This document shows, one piece after another, positions 25,797 to 32,954 of a stretch of 64,000 nucleotides of DNA. The DNA comes from Tolypothrix tenuis PCC 7101. GTDB taxonomy: Bacteria; Cyanobacteriota; Cyanobacteriia; Cyanobacteriales; Nostocaceae. The notes under the pieces were generated by a model that was not told where the DNA came from, ran no database searches, and worked only from the letters and a program-made list of their open reading frames with translations. Numbering within the stretch: position 1 is the stretch's first letter; each line of letters begins with the position of its first letter. The position numbers and the translations under genes were made by a program. The DNA lies in NCBI RefSeq assembly GCF_002368295.1, contig NZ_AP018248.1:4092767-4156766 (forward strand), given 5' to 3'.

Positions 25797-27005
25797 ATGA
25801 TTCAACGTTATTTAATTGAACTGCAAAAAATTCCAATTGCTTGGTTACAATTAAGCTATCAACGCAATCAAACTATTGCGGGAATTATTGGCATCCTTTG
25901 CATTACATTTCTATTATTTATTCAAATAGGACTGAGAAACGCATTTTTAGAGGGGGCATTACAATTACCTTTAAACTTCGATGCAGATATTGTTTTAATT
26001 AGCTCTCTCTCTTCAACGGCACTGCAACCAGTAACTTTTTCTTCAAGACCTTTATATGAAGCACTAGCATTGAAGCAAGTTCAATCTGTTGCACCAGTTT
26101 ACATCACATCAACCCAATGGTACGACAGAAACAACTCCCTTTATCGTATTAGAGTTAACGTTCTAGGTATTCCTTTAAATGTATCAACACTTAATTTGCC
26201 AGGAGTAAAAGAAAATCTGCAAAAACTACAGAAGCAAAAATTTGCTTTATTTGACCGTAATGCCAGAAATGAATTTTATCCCATCATTGCCGAATTTCAT
26301 TTAAAAGGAGAGTCTTCCGCAGAAATCCAAGTGGGAAATACTAGCTCGTTGAGAGGACTTAGGGTTGTAGGATTTTTTGAATTAGGGGTTAATAATGCTT
26401 ACGATGCTAGTTTTATTATCAGTTCAACAACTTTTAGTGAATTATTCGGACGTGACAATACCAAAATAGATATTGGTTTTATTAAATTAAAGCCGGAGTA
26501 TAATTCAGATGTAGATATAGAGCAAACTATTACAGAATTAAGGAGTTATCTACCTAGAACTATTAAATTATTCTCTAAATCTGAATTAATCAAACGAGAA
26601 AGAATCTTCCATGAAAACAATTCTCCAATGGGTTTTATCTTTCGTTTTATTTTGATTATTGCTGTTGTTGTCAGTATTTTTATTTTATATCAAATTCTTT
26701 ATGTAAAAGTTACGCAAAACCTGCGTAACTATGCAACATTGAAGGCTTTAGGCTTTAGTCAAAAATCTTTAATTTCTGTAGTTATCCAGGAAGCATTTAT
26801 TTTAGTAATTGCTGGATACATTCCAGGGATAATATTATCTAATTTAGCATATTCATATCTAATTAATGTAACAAAAATATTTATTAAAATGAATTTACAA
26901 ACAGCTTTGTTTGTTTTATTATTAGTATCTTTAATTTGCTTAATATCATCAGGTTTTTCTTTAATAAAGGTTAAAAATGCAGACCCAGCGGATGTTTTTA
27001 AATAA
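25797..27005 (+). CDS. devC: DevC-like ABC exporter permease
   Basis: This 402-residue permease of the MacB/FtsX type has one N-terminal transmembrane helix (about 26-50), a large periplasmic domain (about 55-270), and three C-terminal helices (about 280-400) with the FtsX core LRNYATLKALGFSQKSLI. This is the DevC architecture. The gap to the ATPase gene is 24 bp, so devBCA is transcribed as one unit. No truncation is visible. Confidence 0.88.
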   Translation: MIQRYLIELQKIPIAWLQLSYQRNQTIAGIIGILCITFLLFIQIGLRNAFLEGALQLPLNFDADIVLISSLSSTALQPVTFSSRPLYEALALKQVQSVAPVYITSTQWYDRNNSLYRIRVNVLGIPLNVSTLNLPGVKENLQKLQKQKFALFDRNARNEFYPIIAEFHLKGESSAEIQVGNTSSLRGLRVVGFFELGVNNAYDASFIISSTTFSELFGRDNTKIDIGFIKLKPEYNSDVDIEQTITELRSYLPRTIKLFSKSELIKRERIFHENNSPMGFIFRFILIIAVVVSIFILYQILYVKVTQNLRNYATLKALGFSQKSLISVVIQEAFILVIAGYIPGIILSNLAYSYLINVTKIFIKMNLQTALFVLLLVSLICLISSGFSLIKVKNADPADVFK

Positions 27006-27029
27006 GTTCAATTTAATTTAACACAATTT

Positions 27030-28256
27030 ATGAGTCAAGTTATTCAAATTAAAGAACTTAACCATTATTATCAGGAAGGCAAGAGAAAAAAACAAATTTT
27101 ATTTAGTATTAATCTTGAAATCCACTCCGAAGAAGTTGTGATTTTAACTGGAGCGTCTGGTTCAGGGAAAACGACACTTTTATCTTTGATGGGCTGTCTA
27201 CGTTCTGTGCAAGAAGGTAGTCTTAAATTGTTTGCTCATGAATTAAAAGGAGCTAACGAAATCGAGCGGATGCAGATACGTAGACGAATTGGTTACGTTT
27301 TTCAGCATTTCAACTTATTAGATTTTATGACTGTTCGTCAGAATGTCATGCTGTCTCTAGAACTACAGGATAATTTCACACTTCAAAATGCAATTAGCAA
27401 AAGTACAGAAATTATCAAAGCTGTAGGTATGGAAAAGCACATGAATGCTTATCCAAGGGATCTTTCTGGTGGGCAAAAACAACGGGTAGCGATCGCCCGC
27501 GCCCTTGTCCACCGTCCGCAATTAATTTTGGCAGATGAGCCAACATCTTCTCTAGATGGACAAACAGGAAAAGAAGTCGTCGAACTGATGACAGAACTGG
27601 CGAGGGAACAAGGGAGTGCTGTTTTGATTGTCACCCATGATAACCGTATTTTTGGCGTGACCAATCATATTCTGCGTATGGAAGATGGCAAACTAGATTT
27701 AGACTATCAGGGCCGACTATCTGTCGCTCTACCGACCTTAACTGATAAGCAATTAATTGAGTTACTTCCTCAATTAAAAATGTTGACCTTCCAACCTGGT
27801 GAAATTGTCATCCACCAGGGTGACTTAGCTGATAAATTCTATATCTTGATGGAAGGAGAGGTAGAGGTAATTCAAGAAGATTCGGATTCAGAACCAAAAT
27901 TATTAAAAAGATTAGGGCCTAATAGCTATTTTGGTGAAATAGCGTTACTTCACGAAACTACACGGACAGCAACAGTACGGGCGGCAAGTTACACTCCAAT
28001 AAAAGTTATAGTTTTTGAACGAACAGATTTTGAGAAGATGGTCAACAGTTCCGAAATGACCCATGCAGTTTTGAATTACCAAGCAATGAAAGCTGGACGG
28101 ACGCAAATACAAACTCCTGATAGTGCATCTATACAACTTCGCCAGAAAAAATTAAAAATCCTTGAGGAATACTGTAGGGAAGCCTCAAGGACTGAACTTG
28201 ATGTGTTGAACGAGTTGATTAACGAGCTATCCCAGCAAGCTAGGCATAGTAAATAA
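27030..28256 (+). CDS. devA: DevA-like ABC ATPase fused to a cyclic-nucleotide-binding domain
   Basis: This 408-residue protein is much longer than the usual 225-245-residue DevA ATPase. Residues 1-230 are a complete nucleotide-binding domain: GASGSGKTTLL (Walker A), DLSGGQKQRVAIARAL (signature), LILADEPTSSLD (Walker B) and the H-loop VTHD. Residues about 245-365 form a cNMP-binding domain with FQPGEIVIHQGDLADKFYIL and the phosphate-binding cassette FGEIALLHETTRTATVRA, including the conserved Arg. The C-terminal 45 residues are charged and helical. The fusion suggests that export is gated or tuned by a cyclic nucleotide, which is inference. The end of the gene is convergent with the methyltransferase gene. 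Confidence 0.9.
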   Translation: MSQVIQIKELNHYYQEGKRKKQILFSINLEIHSEEVVILTGASGSGKTTLLSLMGCLRSVQEGSLKLFAHELKGANEIERMQIRRRIGYVFQHFNLLDFMTVRQNVMLSLELQDNFTLQNAISKSTEIIKAVGMEKHMNAYPRDLSGGQKQRVAIARALVHRPQLILADEPTSSLDGQTGKEVVELMTELAREQGSAVLIVTHDNRIFGVTNHILRMEDGKLDLDYQGRLSVALPTLTDKQLIELLPQLKMLTFQPGEIVIHQGDLADKFYILMEGEVEVIQEDSDSEPKLLKRLGPNSYFGEIALLHETTRTATVRAASYTPIKVIVFERTDFEKMVNSSEMTHAVLNYQAMKAGRTQIQTPDSASIQLRQKKLKILEEYCREASRTELDVLNELINELSQQARHSK

Positions 28257-28266
28257 TGCTTGTTCT

Positions 28267-29229
28267 TTAACTAGGAAAACTTTTCATTCTAAAGAACATT
28301 TGTCTTAATATTTTTGGTAGCCAGAAAAAATAATCATATACTTGTTGTGCCTGGCTGTACAGCGAAAATAACTGTGTTTCACTCAATAAAGTATATGGTT
28401 GGACTGCTTTCAAAATTCCTGCAAATTTATCTGTTGCTACAGCTGTAATTGCACCACTAACTACATGAGATTGTAAGTGTGGAGGTAATCGCCAGTTGAT
28501 TGTAGTATCTGGCTGATGTATCACAGGCTCAACATTTCCCCGCCATGCAACTCCCATAAGTTGCATAGTTTGATAAACCATTGTATGCCAACCCTTAGCT
28601 TTCAAATAGTCTAATCCTTGGGCTACATCGGGAGAACTCAAATCATGAAATAAAATTAGAGCATCATCTTCTGCAAGTTGTTCGCAAACTATTGCATCAT
28701 TGAGTGGTGCTGGTGCTTCATGATGACCATCTATAAATATTAATGACCATTTCCGTTGCAACTTATTAGCTATCTCTTCTACTGTTTGAGGGCTGTATCC
28801 TGCTATTAAATTCACCGATTCCTTAACACCTGCCCGCTTCAATGACTCTGTGACACTTTCATTAAATAATTGTTCGGATAACATAGGATCGATGACATCT
28901 AGCTTTACTCCTCCTAGTGCCAAATGACAAGCTGACCAACCCATCCAACAGCCTATTTCTAAAGCTTTCTTACCTTGAAATTTTAAAGCTGTGTTGTAGA
29001 GAATATGAGCTTCATCTCGGCTAACAAACCCAACATAAGACCATCGCCGATCTACATACCAGTTATGAGAAATATCCCGTCGCAGGTAAAGCCAAGTAGA
29101 ATCATATTTATTTCCTAAAACCATATTAGGAAAACATGAATCTGGCTGAACAGTATAAAACCCTGGCGACACATAATCTCCCTTGGGAAATGAGGTAGAT
29201 TCAATGTCTTTTACTGTTATTTCACTCAT
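28267..29229 (-). CDS. Class I SAM-dependent methyltransferase
   Basis: This 320-residue protein carries a Rossmann methyltransferase core. Motif I is KALEIGCWMGWSACHLAL (about residue 88), the acidic end of strand 2 is LDVIDPM, and strand 4 carries SLIFIDGHHEAPAPLNDA. This DGHH pattern is typical of the Methyltransf_24 / cephalosporin-hydroxylase-like group, which often modifies sugars or secondary metabolites. The N-terminal 80 residues and C-terminal 100 residues are lineage-specific. It ends 11 bp from the convergent devA gene. Its substrate is unknown; a link to the exporter is possible only by neighbourhood. Confidence 0.82.
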   Translation of the reverse strand: MSEITVKDIESTSFPKGDYVSPGFYTVQPDSCFPNMVLGNKYDSTWLYLRRDISHNWYVDRRWSYVGFVSRDEAHILYNTALKFQGKKALEIGCWMGWSACHLALGGVKLDVIDPMLSEQLFNESVTESLKRAGVKESVNLIAGYSPQTVEEIANKLQRKWSLIFIDGHHEAPAPLNDAIVCEQLAEDDALILFHDLSSPDVAQGLDYLKAKGWHTMVYQTMQLMGVAWRGNVEPVIHQPDTTINWRLPPHLQSHVVSGAITAVATDKFAGILKAVQPYTLLSETQLFSLYSQAQQVYDYFFWLPKILRQMFFRMKSFPS

Positions 29230-29408
29230 TTAGCACTTTCATCTAATGTTTGAACTTACTGAGGCAGGCAAATCTACTAAGATTCACATAAAAATAAGGA
29301 TTCCCAAGCACAACCTGAAAATATCAAATCTCAAAAATTAACGGTTCGATGTTATTGCAGGGTTGGATAAATGGTTGTGCTTGGGCTTTATCTTGATAAA
29401 TTTAAACA

Positions 29409-29435
29409 TTCCACCTAATTAGGAAAAAGTGGAAT
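29409..29435 (+). other. Short inverted repeat upstream of a terminator-like hairpin
   Basis: ATTCCAC at 29409-29415 and GTGGAAT at 29429-29435 can form a stem with a 13-nt loop. It precedes the long hairpin at 29452-29486 on the same strand, giving a two-stem arrangement seen in small RNAs and attenuators. Confidence 0.45.
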
Positions 29436-29451
29436 CGCCAACTGAAAGTGC

Positions 29452-29494
29452 TTCTAAGTCTGCAATATCTCATTGCAGACTTAGAAATTTTTTT
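29452..29494 (+). terminator. Perfect 15-bp hairpin with U-tract: terminator or attenuator
   Basis: TTCTAAGTCTGCAAT (29452-29466), a five-base loop, and ATTGCAGACTTAGAA (29472-29486) form a perfect 15-bp stem followed by ATTTTTTT. This is a canonical rho-independent terminator on the plus strand. There is no gene upstream on that strand for 1.2 kb (the methyltransferase gene runs the other way), and the next CDS starts 18 bp later. It could end a small RNA in about 29340-29494 or attenuate the downstream gene. Confidence 0.75.
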
Positions 29495-29511
29495 ATGAAT
29501 GCTTGGTCGCC

Positions 29512-30066
29512 ATGACTATCCCACAGCAGATATTCATTGCTCCCTATGCCCAGGGAGTAGGAGATAGCGATCGCTTTGCACAAGCCACAGGATTGGATTA
29601 TGTAGAAGAGTCATCAGTAGGAGAGTTTGTGCTGGGGTCACTACCCCCTAGAGAGGTTAAGACGAGTGGGGTTGAATCAGTGGAAGTTGATGAAGCCCAA
29701 GTTCCCCTAGTGCGTGAGGCTTTGAGCAATTTCCTCCACCGAGTTTACAACGATTTACGCAACGTAGGAAAGACATCCCGCGATCGCGCCCTTAACTTTG
29801 CGGCTACCAATATTTTCCAAGCGGCTGCCACTTTTGCCCAGGCGATCGCTCAAGATCGTCAACTCGATATCATTACGGTTGAAAAAAGTCCGTTCTGTCG
29901 CCTCAATAGCGATTGTTGGGACATCAGGCTGGAGTTTTATGATCCAGACAGCAGTCGTCGAGGACGCAAAGTTTTTTGCTTTACCATTGATGTGGCGCTA
30001 ATTATGCCAGTAACTATCGGTGAAATTAAAAGTTGGTCTTTACCGTCTCGCTCAAAGGAAAGTTAG
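29512..30066 (+). CDS. Standalone PatG C-terminal-domain-like protein
   Basis: The protein is 184 residues from the ATG at 29512; a TTG nine bases earlier is possible. The second half (about 75-180) strongly recalls the C-terminal domain of unknown function in cyanobactin PatA/PatG proteases: VYNDLRNVGKTSRDRALNFAATNIFQAA, VEKSPFCRLNSDCWDIRLEFYDP, KVFCFTIDVALIMPVTIGEIKSWSLP. No subtilisin-like protease part is present. The N-terminus is short and acidic. A terminator-like hairpin lies 18 bp upstream. No cyanobactin precursor or macrocyclase gene is near, so a cyanobactin role is not supported here; function is unknown. Confidence 0.7.
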   Translation: MTIPQQIFIAPYAQGVGDSDRFAQATGLDYVEESSVGEFVLGSLPPREVKTSGVESVEVDEAQVPLVREALSNFLHRVYNDLRNVGKTSRDRALNFAATNIFQAAATFAQAIAQDRQLDIITVEKSPFCRLNSDCWDIRLEFYDPDSSRRGRKVFCFTIDVALIMPVTIGEIKSWSLPSRSKES

Positions 30067-30109
30067 GTCTTAGACTGACTTTCCTCTGTGTAGATATACT
30101 AAACAAATG

Positions 30110-30769
30110 TCAAGAGATGAGATTTTCCATTGCCGCCCCTACCACCCGGTGATCAGCATCTTGTCGCAGTTGTGCCAGCGCTTGCTTGGCTTCAGGAGTA
30201 TTAAAATGCTTGAGGGCATAGGCAACTCGTACCCGGATATATTCATACTCAGCGTTTTTCAGGTTTAGGAGTTGAGACAAAGCGGCTTCAGACTGACGAG
30301 AATTCGCTAACCACCCTAGCCCATCTATAGATGCTTCTTGAACTGCGGCATCGTCACTTTCTAGACCTAGCATACACACTTCTAGAACTTCTTCTGGGCA
30401 ATCCATTTCTACTAAGGCTGCCAAAATACTGCGACGTACCAACCAGTGATCGTCTCGTAAAAACGTCTGCACTAGATGAGAGGCAGAAATTTGTCCAAAT
30501 AAGGATAGAGAATTAGACGCTTCGGCGCGGACATTGGGGGTGTTATCAAACTTCATAATTTGCAACAGGGCAGCAAAGGATTCTGAGGTTTTTTGCTTAC
30601 CCAACTCCCTAGCAACAAAGGTTCGTACCAAAAACTCTGGATCTTGCACATGGCGGTTGAGTAAAGGAACAGCAACATCGGCCGGATAATCTTGTAGGGC
30701 AGAGATTGCCTTGAGGCGGTATTGAAAATCAGGGTTTTGCAGATTGGTTTCGATTTGACTGAGATCCAT
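30110..30769 (-). CDS. HEAT-repeat (PBS lyase-like) protein
   Basis: This 219-residue protein is composed of about six HEAT-like repeats, for example YRLKAISALQDYPADVAVPLL, LVRTFVARELGKQKTSESFAALL, VRAEASNSLSLFGQ and VQEASIDGLGWLANSRQSEAALSQLL. The length fits small lyase-chaperones such as CpeZ, or NblB-like proteins, but the sequence does not decide between them. It lies 53 bp downstream of the DUF1838 gene on the same strand, suggesting co-transcription. A phycobilisome role is suggested by the family and by the nearby phycobiliprotein-like gene, and is inference. Confidence 0.75.
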   Translation of the reverse strand: MDLSQIETNLQNPDFQYRLKAISALQDYPADVAVPLLNRHVQDPEFLVRTFVARELGKQKTSESFAALLQIMKFDNTPNVRAEASNSLSLFGQISASHLVQTFLRDDHWLVRRSILAALVEMDCPEEVLEVCMLGLESDDAAVQEASIDGLGWLANSRQSEAALSQLLNLKNAEYEYIRVRVAYALKHFNTPEAKQALAQLRQDADHRVVGAAMENLIS

Positions 30770-30821
30770 AGAATCTTAATTTTGAATTTTGAATTGGTAT
30801 AAGCAAAGTCTCAAACCGTTC

Positions 30822-31619
30822 TCAAACCCATTCGGGAATGGGAAAGCGTTCTCCTTTGAGATAAGCGTCAAAATGCTGCTTAAAGTACAGTGTACTGGTC
30901 ATGTTTGCTTCGTTACTCTGGTCAGGAGTAAATTCATATATTGGCACTTGTGCGCGAATCAGTTTAATCAGGTTGGGATGCAGTTGCTCAAAGGATTCAA
31001 CCCGAGTTGTTGTGGTCTCAAATCGTAAGCGAGCTGGATGAGCATAACCTAGTTTCATCCAAGGTAACCAAGGACAATCTCTTGCCCAGGTAGCGGGAGG
31101 TAGATTCTTCACCCCTGGTCGGGCAATGTGGCTGGTGAAGTATTCTGTGCCATTAAAGGTTTCACCAGGACAATAATCTCGATATTGGGGATCTGCTGCT
31201 AATGGATGAGGATAAGTGAGGGGAATTTCTACAACAGAAGTAACATAATCTTGTCCTTGGGGAATTACCGTCGTTTTCGGTCGCACAGCCCCCTGGACTA
31301 TGCGATTGGCAATATGGACTATCGCCACAGCCGGACGAGTCGAATCAGGTTGCCATGTATGCAGAATTTCTTGGGTATGCGGATCGCAAAATAGACCTAA
31401 CTCTCGATTGATCCGATAACCCACCTGGCCAAACTCAGGATCGGGACGAATGAACACTTTGGTTGCATTCATCCCAATAATCGAGAATAATTTCTCCCGT
31501 TGATGCTTACTTGTTTCTTGCCAAAAGACTTCTCCCTCCCAGCGATAATAAAGCTGCTGACCATGATTATTTCTATAGAAATCTAGGTTATTAACTGTGT
31601 AGTCTTCGGAATTGTTCAT
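30822..31619 (-). CDS. DUF1838 family protein
   Basis: This 265-residue protein fits DUF1838 as I recall it: YYRWEGEVFWQETSKHQREKLFSIIGMN at the N-terminus, FCDPHTQEILHTWQPD, GTEYFTSHIARPGVKNLPPATWARDCPWLPWMKLG, and a C-terminal DAYLKGERFPIPEWV. The function of the family is unknown. No signal peptide or transmembrane helix is seen. It precedes the HEAT-repeat gene and probably shares its transcript. Its start at 31619 has no strong ribosome-binding site. Confidence 0.8.
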   Translation of the reverse strand: MNNSEDYTVNNLDFYRNNHGQQLYYRWEGEVFWQETSKHQREKLFSIIGMNATKVFIRPDPEFGQVGYRINRELGLFCDPHTQEILHTWQPDSTRPAVAIVHIANRIVQGAVRPKTTVIPQGQDYVTSVVEIPLTYPHPLAADPQYRDYCPGETFNGTEYFTSHIARPGVKNLPPATWARDCPWLPWMKLGYAHPARLRFETTTTRVESFEQLHPNLIKLIRAQVPIYEFTPDQSNEANMTSTLYFKQHFDAYLKGERFPIPEWV

Positions 31620-31977
31620 ACTTTGCCTGTTGAGTTTCGCAACAAGTTACCGCTAAAGTTTTACTAATAGCTTACTTATGAGGCTATTTGCCATAGCCCT
31701 GCTAGAAGTTTAAAAAAAGGCAAGTTCTTTCCAATCAATTAATACTTTTGAAAATCCCCGAAAACCAAAAGGATAGAAGCCCTCAACTTCGTTATGAGGA
31801 TAATGAATTTTGAACAGGACTTACGCAACTGGTACACCAATCTTCTGGTTTAAGAGTCAACGGTCAAGGGTCAAAAATTCAGGTCTGTTTTTGACTCTTG
31901 ACTCTTGACAGCCTAAACGAAAAAAGATGTGACACTTGCGTAAGTTCTATTGAATTTTGAATTAGGAGCGAAGCGAC

Positions 31978-32592
31978 GTGACTCAGGCACAATTGACTGA
32001 AAAAGTTCGAGAACTGATTAAAAAAGCCAGAATTGTCAGTTTTGCTACTTGGCAAAATACCCATTCAGCCGAGGCTATTCAGCTATTCCAGGCAGCTGAC
32101 GATCAAGGATGTTATCTTACTGATGAAGATTTGCAGCAGATTCAACAACTTGGATCGGCAAATACAGCACTCATTCCCGTAAGTCAGAAGTTACGCGATC
32201 GCGTCTCTGAAATTGTCGATGAAGCCAGAAGCCAGGTATTAGCTACATTCCCCAACATTACCCAACCTGGTGGCGGGCTCTATCCAGCAATCAGAGCCGA
32301 TGCTTGTTGGCGTGATTTTTGGCACTTCTTACGCTGTATTACTTATGGTATTGCTGGTCAGCATACCGACTATACAAGCTCTGACGGCTTACACTATATG
32401 CAACTTTTGTATCAAGAATTGCAAGTACCTTTAGATGCAATGGTTGTCGGGCTAGAAGGCATTAAAACTGCCAGTTTAAAGCGAGTGGAACCGAAACAGC
32501 AAGCAATTGTTGCTCCTTATTTTGAGCATTTGATTGAGCAATTAAAGCAATTTCGCTCAGGAATTTCGGCTACCAATGGAGAATTCGACTAA
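31978..32592 (+). CDS. Divergent phycobiliprotein-like protein
   Basis: This 204-residue protein starts at GTG (GGAG ten bases upstream). The globin-like phycobiliprotein fold is recognisable from AIRADACWRDFWHFLRCITYGIAG, which keeps the bilin-binding Cys110 (Cys-84 equivalent) and the Arg112-Asp113 pair that contacts the bilin. Canonical allophycocyanin and phycocyanin chains are about 161-172 residues; this protein has extra residues at both ends, and the region after the Cys motif (HTDYTSSDGLHYMQLLYQELQVPLDAMVVGLEGIKTASL) is only distantly related. It may be a bilin-carrying regulator or sensor rather than an antenna subunit. Its 3' end overlaps the convergent response regulator gene by 23 bp. 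Confidence 0.8.
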   Translation: MTQAQLTEKVRELIKKARIVSFATWQNTHSAEAIQLFQAADDQGCYLTDEDLQQIQQLGSANTALIPVSQKLRDRVSEIVDEARSQVLATFPNITQPGGGLYPAIRADACWRDFWHFLRCITYGIAGQHTDYTSSDGLHYMQLLYQELQVPLDAMVVGLEGIKTASLKRVEPKQQAIVAPYFEHLIEQLKQFRSGISATNGEFD

Positions 32593-32944
32593 TTTGCTCC
32601 GGTAGATCCAGGGAGTTAAAGGGTTTGGTAATGACACCACTAACTCCCAAATCATTAAATTGGCGCTTTTCTGCTGTTTGGGCTTTAGCAGTCAACAAAA
32701 TCACTGGAATTTGTTCGGTTTCCGAATGAGACTGGAGTTCTTTAAAGGTAGCAATACCATCCATGTCTGGCATCATCACATCCAGCAAAATCACATCTGG
32801 TTTTGCGGTTTGGGCAGTTTGGATGCCTTCAAAGCCAGAACTAGCAGTGAAAACTTCCCATCCAGCAGCCATTCTGATGCCAAATTGCACAACAGTTTGG
32901 ATGGTTTCTTCGTCATCAATAATTAAAATCCGCTTGGTCTGCAT
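32570..32944 (-). CDS. Single-domain response regulator
   Basis: The protein is 124 residues from the ATG at 32942-32944, chosen because GGGGGGAG precedes it; the frame upstream overlaps the kinase. It is a CheY-like receiver: ILIIDDEE with the acidic pocket, DVILLDVMMPDMDG with the phosphorylated Asp, the conserved Thr and Lys in LLTAKAQ and TKPFN, and no output domain. It starts 10 bp after the kinase stop on the same strand, so the two form a two-component pair. It probably acts by protein contact or as a phosphorelay intermediate. Confidence 0.92.
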   Translation of the reverse strand: MQTKRILIIDDEETIQTVVQFGIRMAAGWEVFTASSGFEGIQTAQTAKPDVILLDVMMPDMDGIATFKELQSHSETEQIPVILLTAKAQTAEKRQFNDLGVSGVITKPFNSLDLPEQISRILHW

Positions 32945-32954
32945 AGCTCCCCCC

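Noticed and set aside
29495..29515. Six-codon frame overlapping the PatG-like start (ATGA)
   Set aside because: It is too short to claim translational coupling and has no ribosome-binding site of its own.
30110..30769. Assignment of the HEAT protein as NblB
   Set aside because: The length fits, but the start and repeat sequence did not match NblB as I know it, so it is left as HEAT/PBS lyase-like.
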